Source of the DNA: Stenocarpella maydis
Lineage: Eukaryota > Ascomycota > Sordariomycetes > Diaporthales > Diaporthaceae
NCBI GenBank assembly: GCA_002270565.1
Contig: NQMI01000008.1
Coordinates: 4,807-68,806 of the forward strand
Length of the DNA: 64,000 nt
Direction of reading: 5' to 3'
Position numbers and translations under genes: made by a program
The notes under the pieces: generated by a model
The model's input: the letters and a program-made list of their open reading frames with translations, nothing else
The model's database searches: none
Told to the model about the DNA's origin: nothing
Part shown: positions 24,815-35,569 of the stretch, one piece after another
Layout of the letters: each line of letters starts with the position of its first letter
Position numbering within the stretch: position 1 is the first letter of the stretch

Positions 24815-26250
24815 TTCCTTTCGTGGGTGGAGCTTTGGCACACTGTTGTTTTGAGGTAGCGTTGCCACATCAACTGCTCGACCCCCACTGGCATAAAGAT
24901 AGTGACACACTCGTCGGGGTTATGAATACATTTAGGCCCTCGTACTTAGGTAGCTAGCTTTACTTTGGCCGTTTCCGTCACGACTTTACCTGCCATTTAT
25001 ATTATTAATTCAATTGATGTGTTGGATGGCGGACGAGGCTGAGGATGATGCTTCACGTCAGCTCACCCACCAATACTCAAGTATCAAAATCAACGAGATG
25101 CCTTTGAGCCTGCCCCTTAGCCAACCCTGACCTAATCTTGCGCAAGATCTCATACCAACCCCTAACCCTCATTGCCTTCACACAGTGAGTGATGCTATCG
25201 TCAACAGTTGGGGAAAGGGGTCTATTCATTTTGGGAATGTCAAACAACTGCTACCTATGTAGCCTTGGGCACATGGCTTACCGCACCTCCACCACTAATT
25301 CACAACACAACTCTCTAATGAGTTCGTGCCATAGCCCCAACCTGACGCGACCGGCAACCATCATGTCGTAACGCGTCCGAATTCATTTTTGAGACAATGG
25401 TTTTTACAAACGACTTGAGTGAAGCATCATCATTGACTCAAGAGTTCAACACGGTCTAGGCCCAGATGCCAACTTGAGTGGCAAGGCCGGCATTTTAAAA
25501 ACTTCTCGACCGGGGCAGACGGCGAAGCAATGAATTAAACAGCTGAGAATAGAAGGATCCCCTTTGCAGGCGCTGGAGCGACTCTATTGCTGTCTTCTGA
25601 AGACTTCTATCGGATGTCAACCATGTTTATCTATTATTTTATAGCTACTTCTTTTGTTTGTTTGGATCGCCAGTCCCCTCTACGCAGGGAACCACTTCTG
25701 GATCTACTAGTGCGTGTTTCTTGCTATGAAAGTATAGTGCAAGTGCATCTTTGCTCTCAAGTGCTCCTAAATACGCCCATGGCCTTGCCATAGGTAGATA
25801 ATTCGTTATTTGAATACACGCGGAGTGTGGTAAGATAGTATCGACTGCTTCCACAGCGCAGAAGGCTCATTCTGGCCTTGGTCACCCCGCCAGCGCGCAT
25901 TCAGTGTTGACGGGTTCTACTTCGCGCTGTGCTGAGCCATAAAAAAACAGAGGGCCATTTCACTTCTGAAGCTGCCCCTCTATTTTATTACCATCTGCCT
26001 ACCTAGGTAGCTTGTTGGGAACCCTAGATCGGTAACCCTCCCCTCGGTGCCCTCGTTGAGCTAGCCCGATTTGTCAGTTGTGATAGCTTCATTTTCCGGA
26101 CCCACTGGGACTTGTCAACAATAAGGGCCCAACAATACCCCCGCTTTTTTGCTTCACAACTTCGATTTCACTTCTAACCACTACGTGGAGACCTACCCCT
26201 ACCTAATTGGGAAATTCACTGACCTCAGTGGCAACTCACACAGCTCAGGG
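24815..26250. other. Intergenic region after the subtilisin gene
   Basis: 3' flank of the protease and upstream region of the next gene. Only short unsupported ORFs occur. No RNA gene or repeat is seen. Confidence 0.6.
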
Positions 26251-26257
26251 TCAGCAG

Positions 26258-26265
26258 TATAAATA
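26258..26265 (+). promoter_or_regulatory. TATA box (TATAAATA) of the Gln-rich gene
   Basis: TATAAATA is followed by a pyrimidine-rich start region. A likely 5' UTR intron runs from 26535 (GTAAGT) to 26952 (TTTCAG), with a TACTAAT branch site just before its end. This explains the 720-bp distance to the ATG at 26981. Confidence 0.6.
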
Positions 26266-26980
26266 CCCCGCCCCTCCCCCAGTTGACTTGACCTTCCTTT
26301 GTTCATCATCCAACCTCGCGAGCCAATTCCAGCAACTCGTGCAGTATTTCATCCTTCATCAAGTCTTCCATCCGCACTTGACATCCACATCGCCCAAACC
26401 TCTTCTCGCCTTGACTTTCCTTCTAGTGTCGCTATCACCTCCTCTTGACCTCTCGTTCAAGGTCTTCCACGATCACTTGAGACGCGTCGCCATACCGTCT
26501 CTACTCACTCTGTCGCCGTTGCATCGACTGATCAGTAAGTATTGCGCCCAGCCTTCCTCATATCCCCCATTGTGCGGCCCAGGCCGCGACGACGAGCAGT
26601 TCCTCATTCTCGCCAACCTCTCCCTTCATCTACTACTACTACCCAAACGCGTGCGCACATCGCACCAAAAAGCCTGCGTCAACATACTCCCCATCGGGCG
26701 CCCTGCCAGACGCGTATTCCTCAAAAGAAACGCGTCAGAGGGTCTCTCTTACTATTCAGCTCGCAAACATTTTCCAGTGCCCCGCCACTGTCTCCTAGAA
26801 ACTAGCTCATATGCACCTTACTTCCCACTACCCAACCTGCGTAGCCTTCTCATCGAGACTCTTGTAACCCATACGCAGAAGTCTGCAGCAAACTGACGAC
26901 TATCAAGCACATAGCATCTTCTACCCCTGTCAATACTAATCTTATGTTTCAGGCAAGTCAATATCACCACCATCAACATC

Positions 26981-28739
26981 ATGGATGCCCGCAACGATCC
27001 CCAGGGTGCATTCGCCTCTGCTACTAGACAGAAGAACTCGAATATCCTGTACGCTGCTGCGCACGCCAAGGACAACAACACTACCGCCATGAATCAGACC
27101 AACATCTGCGGCACGCAGCAAATCCATCAGAGCCTTCAAAACTTTTATCATCCTCTCGTTAGCCAACCGCAAGTAGTCGACACCAATGTCAATCTCCCAC
27201 CCACACGGCCGTTCAGAAACAACAATCTCAGCACGACCTTGCCCTCCATCGAAGGCGGGCTGGGGCTTGACCAGCAGCACCGAGCCCAACCACCTCGTCC
27301 TGCCTTTGCTCACTTTCGACACACCAATGGCTGCTCTTCGGAGCGGTACCATTCCTGCAACCATAACTCCTTGGGCGCCATCACTCAGCCCCTCAACATG
27401 ACCCGACAGAATCCTGGCTACTCCAACGTTACCAACAACTGGCACAACGTCCAGATTATCCAGAACCAGCCAGGCTATTTCGGTTCCGCAGTCAACCAAT
27501 TCTCTGCCACGAATTCGGCTGACTACTTTCCTTCGTTATCTTCCCGGGCTTGTCAACCTTGCGCTGGTATTCCTCAAGCTGGCAGGCCTATCAATCGCGG
27601 CACGCTGTTCCACAGCGGCACCCTCACTCAGGCCAGCAGGCCTGTCCAGAGCGTGATCCCTATTCAGGTCAACACGCCTTTCCAGATCAACATGACCACT
27701 CGAGTCAGCACACCTATTCAAGGCTCTCTGCCTTCTGCAGCGACCACACTCCGACATGCCACGGTCTCCTGTCAGTCTGGCTCTCCTTACGCGAATTTGC
27801 CTTCTAGCTCTAGGGCCCCTCCTCCCTATATCGACCTCACCCAGGATGACGATTCTCCAGCTGTTTCTGGGGAATTAGACCAGTCATTTCGTGAGGATCA
27901 TGAGTTCCAGATCCATGTGAAACAGCTTGTCGAGGAACGCGCAACAACTTTCAAGGGCCACATCCGCAACCAGAACGACCTCGCTCGCTACGAGCAAGCT
28001 GTTAGGACATTGAGAGTGACAGGAGACATCCACGCGAACAAGTGCGCAGATTACCCCAGTGAGGAAGCCAGCGAACTGAAGGTCGTGGAGCGTATCTTCC
28101 ATGCTTTTCTCAATGTCGATGGCCAGCAGGACCCCGCGTCTGAGACTGGCGACTTTGCCAGCTGCTTGGCGGTGAAGACCGTTCAGGGGCTCTCGACCAT
28201 CGACGTCGAGCTGCTGGCGCATAAGCTCATGGTTAGTACCACTGCAGCCCCATCAAGTACGTAAAGAACACAGTGCTAATTTTTAACACAGAGAGAAATG
28301 CGAAAGATTCAATCTGGACAGCGCGTACTTCCGCCGAATGCGCGAATTGTTCAGGAAGAAACCTTCATGACCAAAGTCGGCAAGGTAGTGGCAGCCTTGA
28401 ACGTAAGTGGTGACCTCTCGGTACTAGAACTCTGAAATGCACAAATACTCACACTGCATCCAGGTAAACAAGTTTCTGTGCCGAAGTGCGACCACGAACG
28501 AATATTTTATATCTCGCATTGCGGCTGACCCTTGCGGCGAGCGCCGCCGGAAGGTCACCAACGTTCAGAACAACGTGTGCAAGGCCAAGGCTCTTGCAGC
28601 CGCGAACGTGAAGAAAGGTACAGCACGGAAGTCAAAGGGCAAGCGAGCAGCTACAGCGGAGCCCGAGGCGGAAGGAGAGCTGGAGGCGAGTTCGGCCGAG
28701 GTCCCTGACACCGTCAGTGCTTCTCAAGCAGCGGCTTAG
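26981..28739 (+). CDS. Gln/Asn/Ser-rich protein of unknown function, ends at an in-frame TAG
   Basis: Exons are 26981-28231, 28292-28402 and 28464-28739 (545 aa to the TAG). Both introns have good donors (GTTAGT, GTAAGT) and CAG or CACAG acceptors. The first 290 residues are low-complexity, rich in Q, N, S, T and P. About residues 300-510 look folded and mainly helical and charged (FKGHIRNQNDLARYEQAV; TKVGKVVAALNVNKFL). A basic nuclear-localisation-like patch follows (RKSKGKRAA), and the tail is acidic/Ala-rich. The layout is like that of a nuclear regulator, but no family is recognised. The frame stays open for 298 further codons immediately after the TAG, so this stop may be a recent nonsense change, a sequencing error or the end of a short intron. 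Confidence 0.7.
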
Positions 28740-29636
28740 GATGCTACTGTTGAGAAGACCAACGATGGACGGGAGACTGCCAACATCTCGCAGGCTCGCT
28801 CAGCCAAGCGACAGCGCATTACGAAGGAAATCTCTCAGGCGGGACCATCGCAGGTGCAGCGCCAGGCTGCTAACGTTGCCCCTCAGAACCATCTCCAGCC
28901 TGTCCCCAATCTTCAGGCAAGCTCTCTCAGCGGACAAGCTGGCGCCGAAGTCGCGAACCTAAACCAAGCTCACATCGCTCAAGCGAAGCTAGCGAGCAAC
29001 TTCAACCACCCTGCACAAGTTCCTCTCCACCAGACAGACTCAGCACAAAGCTTGAGCCCTACCATTGGCGGAGCTCAAGGTCAGCTCAGTCAGACTCAAC
29101 AGGTGAGCAGCTTCACATACTTCGCCGGCGAAATTCAGGGTGCTGTCGGCCAGCCCGTTCCTGCAAACACCCATTCGATGAGAAACACCACTGGTGGCCT
29201 CACACCGTCGAACCACGCGGACGGTTCCGTCAGCCAGAGCGTGTCCCCAACCCAGCCTGGCCCCTCCAATAGGCCGACAGAGGCGGAACTGTCCAAGATG
29301 CAGTACAACCTCTTGTTTGGGCCTGTGCTCAGTCAGCCCATCAGACCCAGTCAGACATATACGGCTCACAACCATCAACACTGCAGGAATGCGGACGTCA
29401 CTACTGTGACCGACCCGAGGCTTGAGCACGGCTCCTCAATGGACTCCACCCATCAGTCCTCAGGACCGTCTAATCCAGAGCAAGCGGCAGTTCCGGCGCA
29501 GCCTGATCACGAGCCCGAGCAGTCCATGCAGAATGGGGAAGCAGCGGACAATGAGGATCTATTTGGCGACCTTGATCACGACCAGGACCTCTGCGCCCTC
29601 TTGGCCCCCGTTGCTGAGTTCAATGCCCAGAACTAG
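28740..29636 (+). CDS. In-frame continuation of the Gln-rich protein after TAG
   Basis: Directly after the TAG at 28737-28739, and in the same frame, 298 codons are open to a natural TAG at 29634-29636. Composition matches the upstream N-terminus (Q, S, N, P, H-rich), and the C-terminus is acidic (NEDLFGDLDHDQDL), like an activation domain. A 39-nt in-frame intron, 28701-28739 (donor GTCCCT, acceptor GCTTAG), would remove the stop, but it is shorter than usual fungal introns. The continuation probably belongs to the same protein, giving about 830-843 aa. Confidence 0.5.
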   Translation, partial: DATVEKTNDGRETANISQARSAKRQRITKEISQAGPSQVQRQAANVAPQNHLQPVPNLQASSLSGQAGAEVANLNQAHIAQAKLASNFNHPAQVPLHQTDSAQSLSPTIGGAQGQLSQTQQVSSFTYFAGEIQGAVGQPVPANTHSMRNTTGGLTPSNHADGSVSQSVSPTQPGPSNRPTEAELSKMQYNLLFGPVLSQPIRPSQTYTAHNHQHCRNADVTTVTDPRLEHGSSMDSTHQSSGPSNPEQAAVPAQPDHEPEQSMQNGEAADNEDLFGDLDHDQDLCALLAPVAEFNAQN

Positions 29637-30200
29637 CCAGCAGCCACGCCGAGGAAATGGGAGAGGTACTGATAATGTGGGTTGCCTGGGAGGAGGGGAC
29701 ACACAAATCAACAACAGAACAGAATCCAAAACAGTCTTGGGTGGATGGATTAGTCGGCAAGTCAGGAAAATTCCCAGACCCAGGAGACTGTTGGACGAGA
29801 TGACGCGCTACCAGCTGGAGTAAGTAAGAGCAGGACGAAGAAGGTAGTGATGGAATTGATTGGATAAGCATCATTATATTAGACTTTGCGACCATCGTCC
29901 TTCAAGTGAGACGGTCCGGGGAAATGGAACAAGGTTGACCCATTTCGTAGCCCTCTACTGAAATCTGTCGTGAACTTGAAGTTGTCCCTGCCCATATACC
30001 AGTGGCTGCGAGATGAAACATAGGCAGTAGGTACGTATTTGGAGACGGGAAGACATGCACGTAGAATATGCAATGCAGAAGACGCACGGCATCTGAGACT
30101 GAGAAAAAGCAAACAGCAAGAAAGGGCAAGAGGACTGCGACTGAGGCCGACTAGTACTAAGGTTTTCGATCCAGTGAGAGAATCCGAGGCAGTTGCCTAG
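29637..30200. other. Intergenic, no gene seen
   Basis: 3' flank of the Gln-rich gene. Overlapping minus-strand ORFs at about 29879-30269 have no family resemblance and look like chance frames. Confidence 0.5.
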
Positions 30201-30613
30201 AATGTCAACGCCAGCGATGCCCACAGTGATCGAAACCCAGACGGCTCGGCTCAGCGCCACCCTACTCAAGTCTATGAGCCCAAGAGTTTAGTTCAGGCTC
30301 CCGTACAGCGAATCCAGCCCACCGCGGCGGAAGTCAATCATAACAGCACTCTCATATTTTATTTGGATCGAGACGTCGGAGATAGACACCAGAATACCTC
30401 CCGCAACAGTGGTGACAGCCGTTCGCTCGGCCATGTATCCGATACATCGAGGCAGCTCTTCCAGCGAACGACTCTGTTAGCAACCTGCATCAGTATTTCG
30501 TCGCCCAGAACCAGATTGATTATTTTATGCAGTATTTAGATCCCGCGCCGTCCAACGACGAAGCTTTCACCGCGGCCTCGGATCTGCCAAAAGAATTCAA
30601 CCCTGACATCTAG
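30201..30613 (+). pseudogene. Decayed Gln/Ser-rich reading frame
   Basis: A frame open from 30201 has no ATG at its start and a polar composition (NPDGSAQRHPTQVYEPK, SRNSGDSRSLGHVSDTS). Near 30475 the sensible reading moves to another frame, which ends in an acidic tail (IDYFMQYLDPAPSNDEAF) and a TAG at 30613. It looks like the C-terminal half of a frame-shifted gene. The style is like that of the gene just upstream, so it could be an old tandem duplicate. Not expressed as a complete protein. Confidence 0.35.
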
Positions 30614-30969
30614 TTAGGTAAATTTTGAGTTCGGGTCAGTTTGCCGGAGCAGCAGCTAAATTTGCGTCATTTGAGTGACCATTTTGAGGATTTCAGTGGA
30701 CTGCAATCAATGAATTCGGATGGGAGTGTAACAGAGGTGGGAACGGGAGAGGGCTGGATTACAGAAGCAGAAGACAGAAGACACAAACCTTGAGCGCCTG
30801 CGATGATCATGGACTTTTGCATAGATATTCCCATACGAGATTCGGGATATACTGAGGCCTGTATCCACGGATATCGACTCTACTTAAGAGACTCAATTTA
30901 GTGCAAGAGTCACCCACAAACCTGCAGACCCAAAATGTTTAGTTTCTGTATGACTGCTTGTAAGCCATA

Positions 30970-33931
30970 ATATTTTGGAGATCGGAAATTCGCACAGCAA
31001 AAAACGGAAGGTACACAGGTACGCTTCTGACCCCTGCGCTACAGCCAATCAGAGCGCCCCATTCAACTACACTTGACCACCCACACCACCCACACTAGTG
31101 CTTTTTATCTCCCAGACCTACAGACCTGCCATTCCTCCTTCAGCCACCAAACAACACTCCCTCGCCAACCACCCACCACTTGCGATATCAACTAGATCTT
31201 CTTACAATTAATCGTTTCACCATTGAAAATACTTTTTCATCTGTCAGAATTGAATTTGCTGGTATTGCGGCGATAGCGCAGGTCCCTAACTATACCTACC
31301 TTGAGGCATAATAGCAGACGGATTGTTACAACTGGAACACCCAAATCACTACCACAAACGGCTGCTAACTAGCACTTTCTAGCCCTCCTCCCTTCCTGTA
31401 ATTCTTCCATAATGGATATAACACCTACTCCGACCTTAAGGCCGAATTAGATGTTGCTACGAAGTCTGCAGGATTCATAATGTCAATCCAAAAGTTAGGG
31501 TTAGGCTGGGCACATTTGGGGTATTGCTGGGGTAGTCAACAACCCTTAACCGCTACAACAAACAATACTACAACAATAAAAGCAGGCTGTGGGTGGAAAG
31601 CATTAGCCCATATGTTAAAGGCAACAGTAGGCAAATGGAAGCTTATAATCCATAAGGGCATATATACCCACCACAGCCCTTAAGAAGTAGGGGAAGCCTA
31701 GCGTAACTGGGTGAAGCTAACAGACCTATAGCGCGAATTCCTTGCTTGTACCGCTAAGGATCCCTTGATAGTAAAGCCAAAGAAGCTTAAGCAAGCACTC
31801 CGATAGCAATATCCCAATGTCCTTATGGGACTAAATACAATAAAGGTCTGGCTAGCTACTTAGTGGAAGGAGTAGCAAGGGATCTATACTCTAATATAAG
31901 CCTCTCTGGACTTGCTTGAGAAGAAGGGATATTAATATTGCTTTATTACTAATAGCGAGAATAATGTTATGGGTATCTTCTGGTGTATAAACAATCAAAT
32001 GGCGTGGATCTAAGAGAATCACTTTATGCACTCTCTCTCGCTCGACTGTATGTATGCAACAAATAATAAGAAGATGCTGTACTTCCAAGGCACTTGTATA
32101 ACCCACATGAGGAAGAACTTGCCCCTATTCTAAGGTGTTATTAATAGCAAGAAGGAACCCAACTTCCGGTAGCTTCTTAAGCAAGTTTATAAGCTCCTCC
32201 ACTATTGCCAAGCCGATGACCCAACGGTCTGCATAACTAACTACAATACTGCTCTAATCAATGCCCTAAGCCATGAATTCCCCCAAGCACATCACCAACT
32301 ATATATCTTCCATATCAATACAAACATCACCCTAAATATCAAGAAGAAGTAGAAGAAGCTATAGGCAACAGGGGAAGAGGAGGATGAATTAGAGGATGAA
32401 GCTGGGGAGGTGGAAGATAAGGAATCGCTTAATGGTCCCGGGAGAAATAAGGCTACGATACCCGCAAGGGTCCCTAATCTAGAGGATATCCCCTATACTT
32501 GCCAGGCTTTATTCAACCTGCTAAAGATTATGGAGTTCTCAACTAATCATTAGACCTATAATACAGCTTGGTAGCGCCTTCAAGAGAAGTTTGAAAACTA
32601 AGCGGCAATCATTAACTATCTCCAGACCTAATATATCAACAAGAAAGAGAAGATTATCGCCAAATGGGCTGCGCACAAGACCTGCAAGATCCTCAACTTC
32701 AGCTTACATGCAACCTCCTCCACGGAAGCCACACACCAGAAGCTAAAGGTCTATCTTAGCTACGAGATGGGTAACATTCTGTACCTAATTAAGGCTGCCA
32801 ACGAGATAATTCTCGATAGTTCTTATGCCCTATGCCTCAAGGAAGCCCGTTAGAAGATATACTTGCTAGAGAAGTTTAATGGGCAGAAGTGGTTGGGCAA
32901 GCTTCCGCTTTAAGTCACGTGGGCTGCCCTTAACCTGCTTGCAACAGAGAGAATTTCCGCCAAGCGTATACATTAGGGGAAGATCCCACAGGGCAACTGC
33001 TCACCAGTCACGTGCAATTACCCCATCTACACCCAATTTGGCTTGCCTTGTGCAAGCTGAATTGCAGAGAGATTAAAGGCTAAGTTGCCCCTAATAAAGG
33101 AGGATATCCATAAGTCTTATTAGCTAGATTGCAACCTCTCACTCGGAAACCCTCTCCTTCTAGTCCTCTCGCCCAAGAAGGTCACTACCACAAAGGGAAG
33201 ACCTTATGACAAGAATACATTTGGCAAAAACAAAGAAGGGATCCTCACCAAGCATGAAAACGCCATAATGGGCAAGAAGACAACCTCAACAACCACCAGT
33301 CTGGGTAGTAGGGCAGGCAATAAGATGAGGGCAACTACGGCTTCCGTGCAATAAGTCAACTCAGCATTCAAGTGGAATAACGAGACCCTCCAATCCCTTA
33401 ACCAAGAGGACTCCCGTAGCAAGAAGAACCAGCGAGAAGCAGTCCAACGGGACAAGCAATTAGAGGCAGGGCTCATAAAGCCAGCCACTCATCAGCTTCC
33501 GAAGCAACGATCTGCAGCCTCGTCAGCCAAGCCAGCAGCAACAACCGCAATACCCGAGCCAGCAGCTAAGAAGCGCCATGCGAGCGCTCGTGAGACGGTC
33601 AACCAGTTACCATGGGTAGATCTGACTATAGAGGACCTCATCGGCGATGAGAAGGAGACCCAGGAGGAGATTCAGGTGCTTGGATCGGTTAAGGAACGCC
33701 CCATCAGATGAGGAAAGAAGTAGCAAAACACCAGGGAAGAAGAAACAATGGGGGTAAGCAGAAGCGACAATAGTAGCATTCAGATATGGCAATAGATATA
33801 TAGTTAATGATTGTGTATTGTTAATTTATATAGCGAATGGGTGGTATAATTTAACGTTAGCACACAGGGGGTGCACTCATACCTGTGTACCTTCCGTTTT
33901 TTGCTGTGCGAATTTCCGATCTCATATTTTG
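30970..33931 (+). mobile_element. MULE DNA transposon, complete ends, subfamily A
   Basis: The element proper is 30978-33923 (2946 bp), with perfect 44-bp terminal inverted repeats starting GAGATCGGAAATTCGCACAG. It is flanked by a perfect 8-bp target duplication, ATATTTTG (30970-30977 and 33924-33931). A CCAATCAGAGCG motif just inside the left TIR is shared with the other MULEs in the window. Interior coding DNA is RIP-mutated, but the termini are intact, so the ends could still be mobilised by a transposase supplied elsewhere. Confidence 0.9.
31206..33790 (+). pseudogene. Mutator-like transposase, many nonsense codons
   Basis: The frame can be followed from about 31206 to 33790. An N-terminal region is followed by the MULE catalytic core. 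LSLDCMYATNNKKMLYF (about 32041-32091) carries the first Asp. CITNYNTALINALSHEFPQA (about 32230) is the second catalytic site, where Asp is now Asn. YIFHINTNI follows. C-terminal charged and Ala/Thr-rich segments precede the right TIR. Interruptions are TAG/TAA/TGA at positions where the 49390 copy has Trp, Gln or Arg. Not functional. Confidence 0.85.
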
Positions 33932-34321
33932 AGTCGACGAAATTATTATTCTAAATCTACGCTACGGTCGAGTAGTAGGAACATTGGCTGTATGCTGCTA
34001 TCCGGTAGTTGTACATTATCCAAGCTAAATTTCGTAGCGCGGTTGCTAGTTTCCAAGTCAACGAGGCTAAGCAATTAATTGAAATTTATTGGTATTTAAT
34101 TCCCAGGTCTTCACTTATTTCCTCCAACCCTCTTGGACATCATCTAAACTTTCTTCATTTATCCACTACTTTGATTGTAAAGCATTGGATCATTCGAACC
34201 CTTTTCTTATATCGGCACAATTCTTCGTTATCGCTCAAGTCGGCTTGCAGGATTCAGCAGATAATTAAGTTGCATTCGTCCGGATTACAACCTCAGTACC
34301 TTCTCACGCGATATTCACATA
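33932..34321. other. Intergenic, no gene seen
   Basis: The sequence between the MULE target duplication and the next ORF is moderately AT-rich. No motif recognised. Confidence 0.5.
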
Positions 34322-35218
34322 ATGGATCACCGCTCCATCATAGCGTCAGGCTTATGTGTTTGTGTGCCCATGTGTGGGAATCAACGGCACCCCAATTGTG
34401 CATCTCGTCTGGCAAAACTCACTGCCCAGCTGGCAGACGTCTCGCTCGCCTCCGAATCCAAAATTGGGACAAAACAAGAAGAACACATGTCTGGACCGAA
34501 GGAAAAGCACAAGCGAGACTACTGGGGACCTATAATTAGGAGAAACGCAGGGCAACTATGTTACCTCCCCGTCCCACCAAAAGATTTCGCTCGCCGCGAG
34601 AAAAAAGCATTACGAGCTAAAAGCAGCAAGAAACGCCACCGTCTCCTAGTCAGCCTCGATGAGTTGCTGCAGGGACTAGTGCAGGAAAGGCTCCCCCCCA
34701 ACAGCCCAAACCAATGCCTTCGATGGGTGCCGAGGCCGATGTCAGAACACCCGCCGGAACCGATGCCGGGCGTCCCAGCCGTCACGGTGACAGACCCGGA
34801 CGGCGTGACCTGCTGGCTCAAGGACCCCAACTCATATGAAACCTGGGAGCAGACGGCCACCACCAGGAGGCGCGCCACGATGGAAAATTTGGAGCCCGAT
34901 AACGAGGCTCACCTTGCCGAGTTTCAGGAGGCGTTTCGGAGGCGCCTTTACCACGAACCCAGAGGCATGCGGCCTGATGTGCTCTATTGTATCTGGTGCT
35001 GGCTGAACAGGAGCAAAATTGATAGCCAGAAGAATCGTCCCAAGGAGCGCGCGACAGCACCAAAGAAGAAAGATTGGTTTCGAAGCTTGGTGGGTCTGGA
35101 TGGTCTAACACGGTTTGAAGGGGTGGGTTGCAAGAAATTGTCTTCAGTCGCTCATCTACTAGCGGCCTGGCTACATGCCATGTGGTGGGACGGAATTGAC
35201 ATAGGTTTCAAAAGTTGA
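34322..35218 (+). CDS. Hypothetical basic protein, 298 aa, single exon
   Basis: Uninterrupted ORF with ATG at 34322. The protein is basic, with a Lys/Arg-rich segment (about residues 75-105, RREKKALRAKSSKKRH), a Pro-rich middle and several Trp residues near the C-terminus (YCIWCWLNRSK; AAWLHAMWWDGI). There is no signal peptide and no family that I recognise. It starts about 400 bp from the MULE target site, in an island bounded by transposons, and may be lineage-specific. A downstream ATG could also serve as the start. Codon usage and GC content look normal, so it is not RIP debris. Confidence 0.5.
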   Translation: MDHRSIIASGLCVCVPMCGNQRHPNCASRLAKLTAQLADVSLASESKIGTKQEEHMSGPKEKHKRDYWGPIIRRNAGQLCYLPVPPKDFARREKKALRAKSSKKRHRLLVSLDELLQGLVQERLPPNSPNQCLRWVPRPMSEHPPEPMPGVPAVTVTDPDGVTCWLKDPNSYETWEQTATTRRRATMENLEPDNEAHLAEFQEAFRRRLYHEPRGMRPDVLYCIWCWLNRSKIDSQKNRPKERATAPKKKDWFRSLVGLDGLTRFEGVGCKKLSSVAHLLAAWLHAMWWDGIDIGFKS

Positions 35219-35569
35219 TGGAGGGTCGTAAAGTAGATAAATCGGATGTCACATTAATTCGGTAATAATGCTCAGATTTTCAAAGTTTCCACACGGCCGC
35301 TGAGGCCTTTCTTCTTGTGCTCTATCCAGCCAACCAAGTGTTCGATAACTTAAGGTCGTCGCTCCGGATTCCGCCACACTTTCTCACACAAACTCGCACT
35401 TTTCAATGGCCTATATCAAAACCTTATATATTGCGCCTAGGGCTAGGTTATTAGACTTTATCTGGATTTATTATATAGTATGTAAAAGTGAGTGTGTTTT
35501 GGTGAGAACACACTGCGTCTGGCGGTGGCGAAAACAGGGGGGGCGGGGCCGGAATCCATAGCGACGATG
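35219..35569. other. Convergent 3' flanks, no gene
   Basis: Lies between the ends of the hypothetical gene (+) and the SDR gene (-). AT-rich trailer-like sequence, no further feature seen. Confidence 0.5.

Noticed and set aside
26207..26896. 229-codon ORF before the Gln-rich gene
   Set aside because: It overlaps the TATA box and covers the probable 5' UTR and its GTAAGT...TTTCAG intron; composition is that of a pyrimidine-rich leader.
30970..33931. hAT transposon, because of the 8-bp target duplication
   Set aside because: The transposase core reads as MULE (LSLDCxY ... TDYDTALINAL-type motifs) and TIRs of 44 bp are long for hAT; MULEs also give 8-11 bp duplications.
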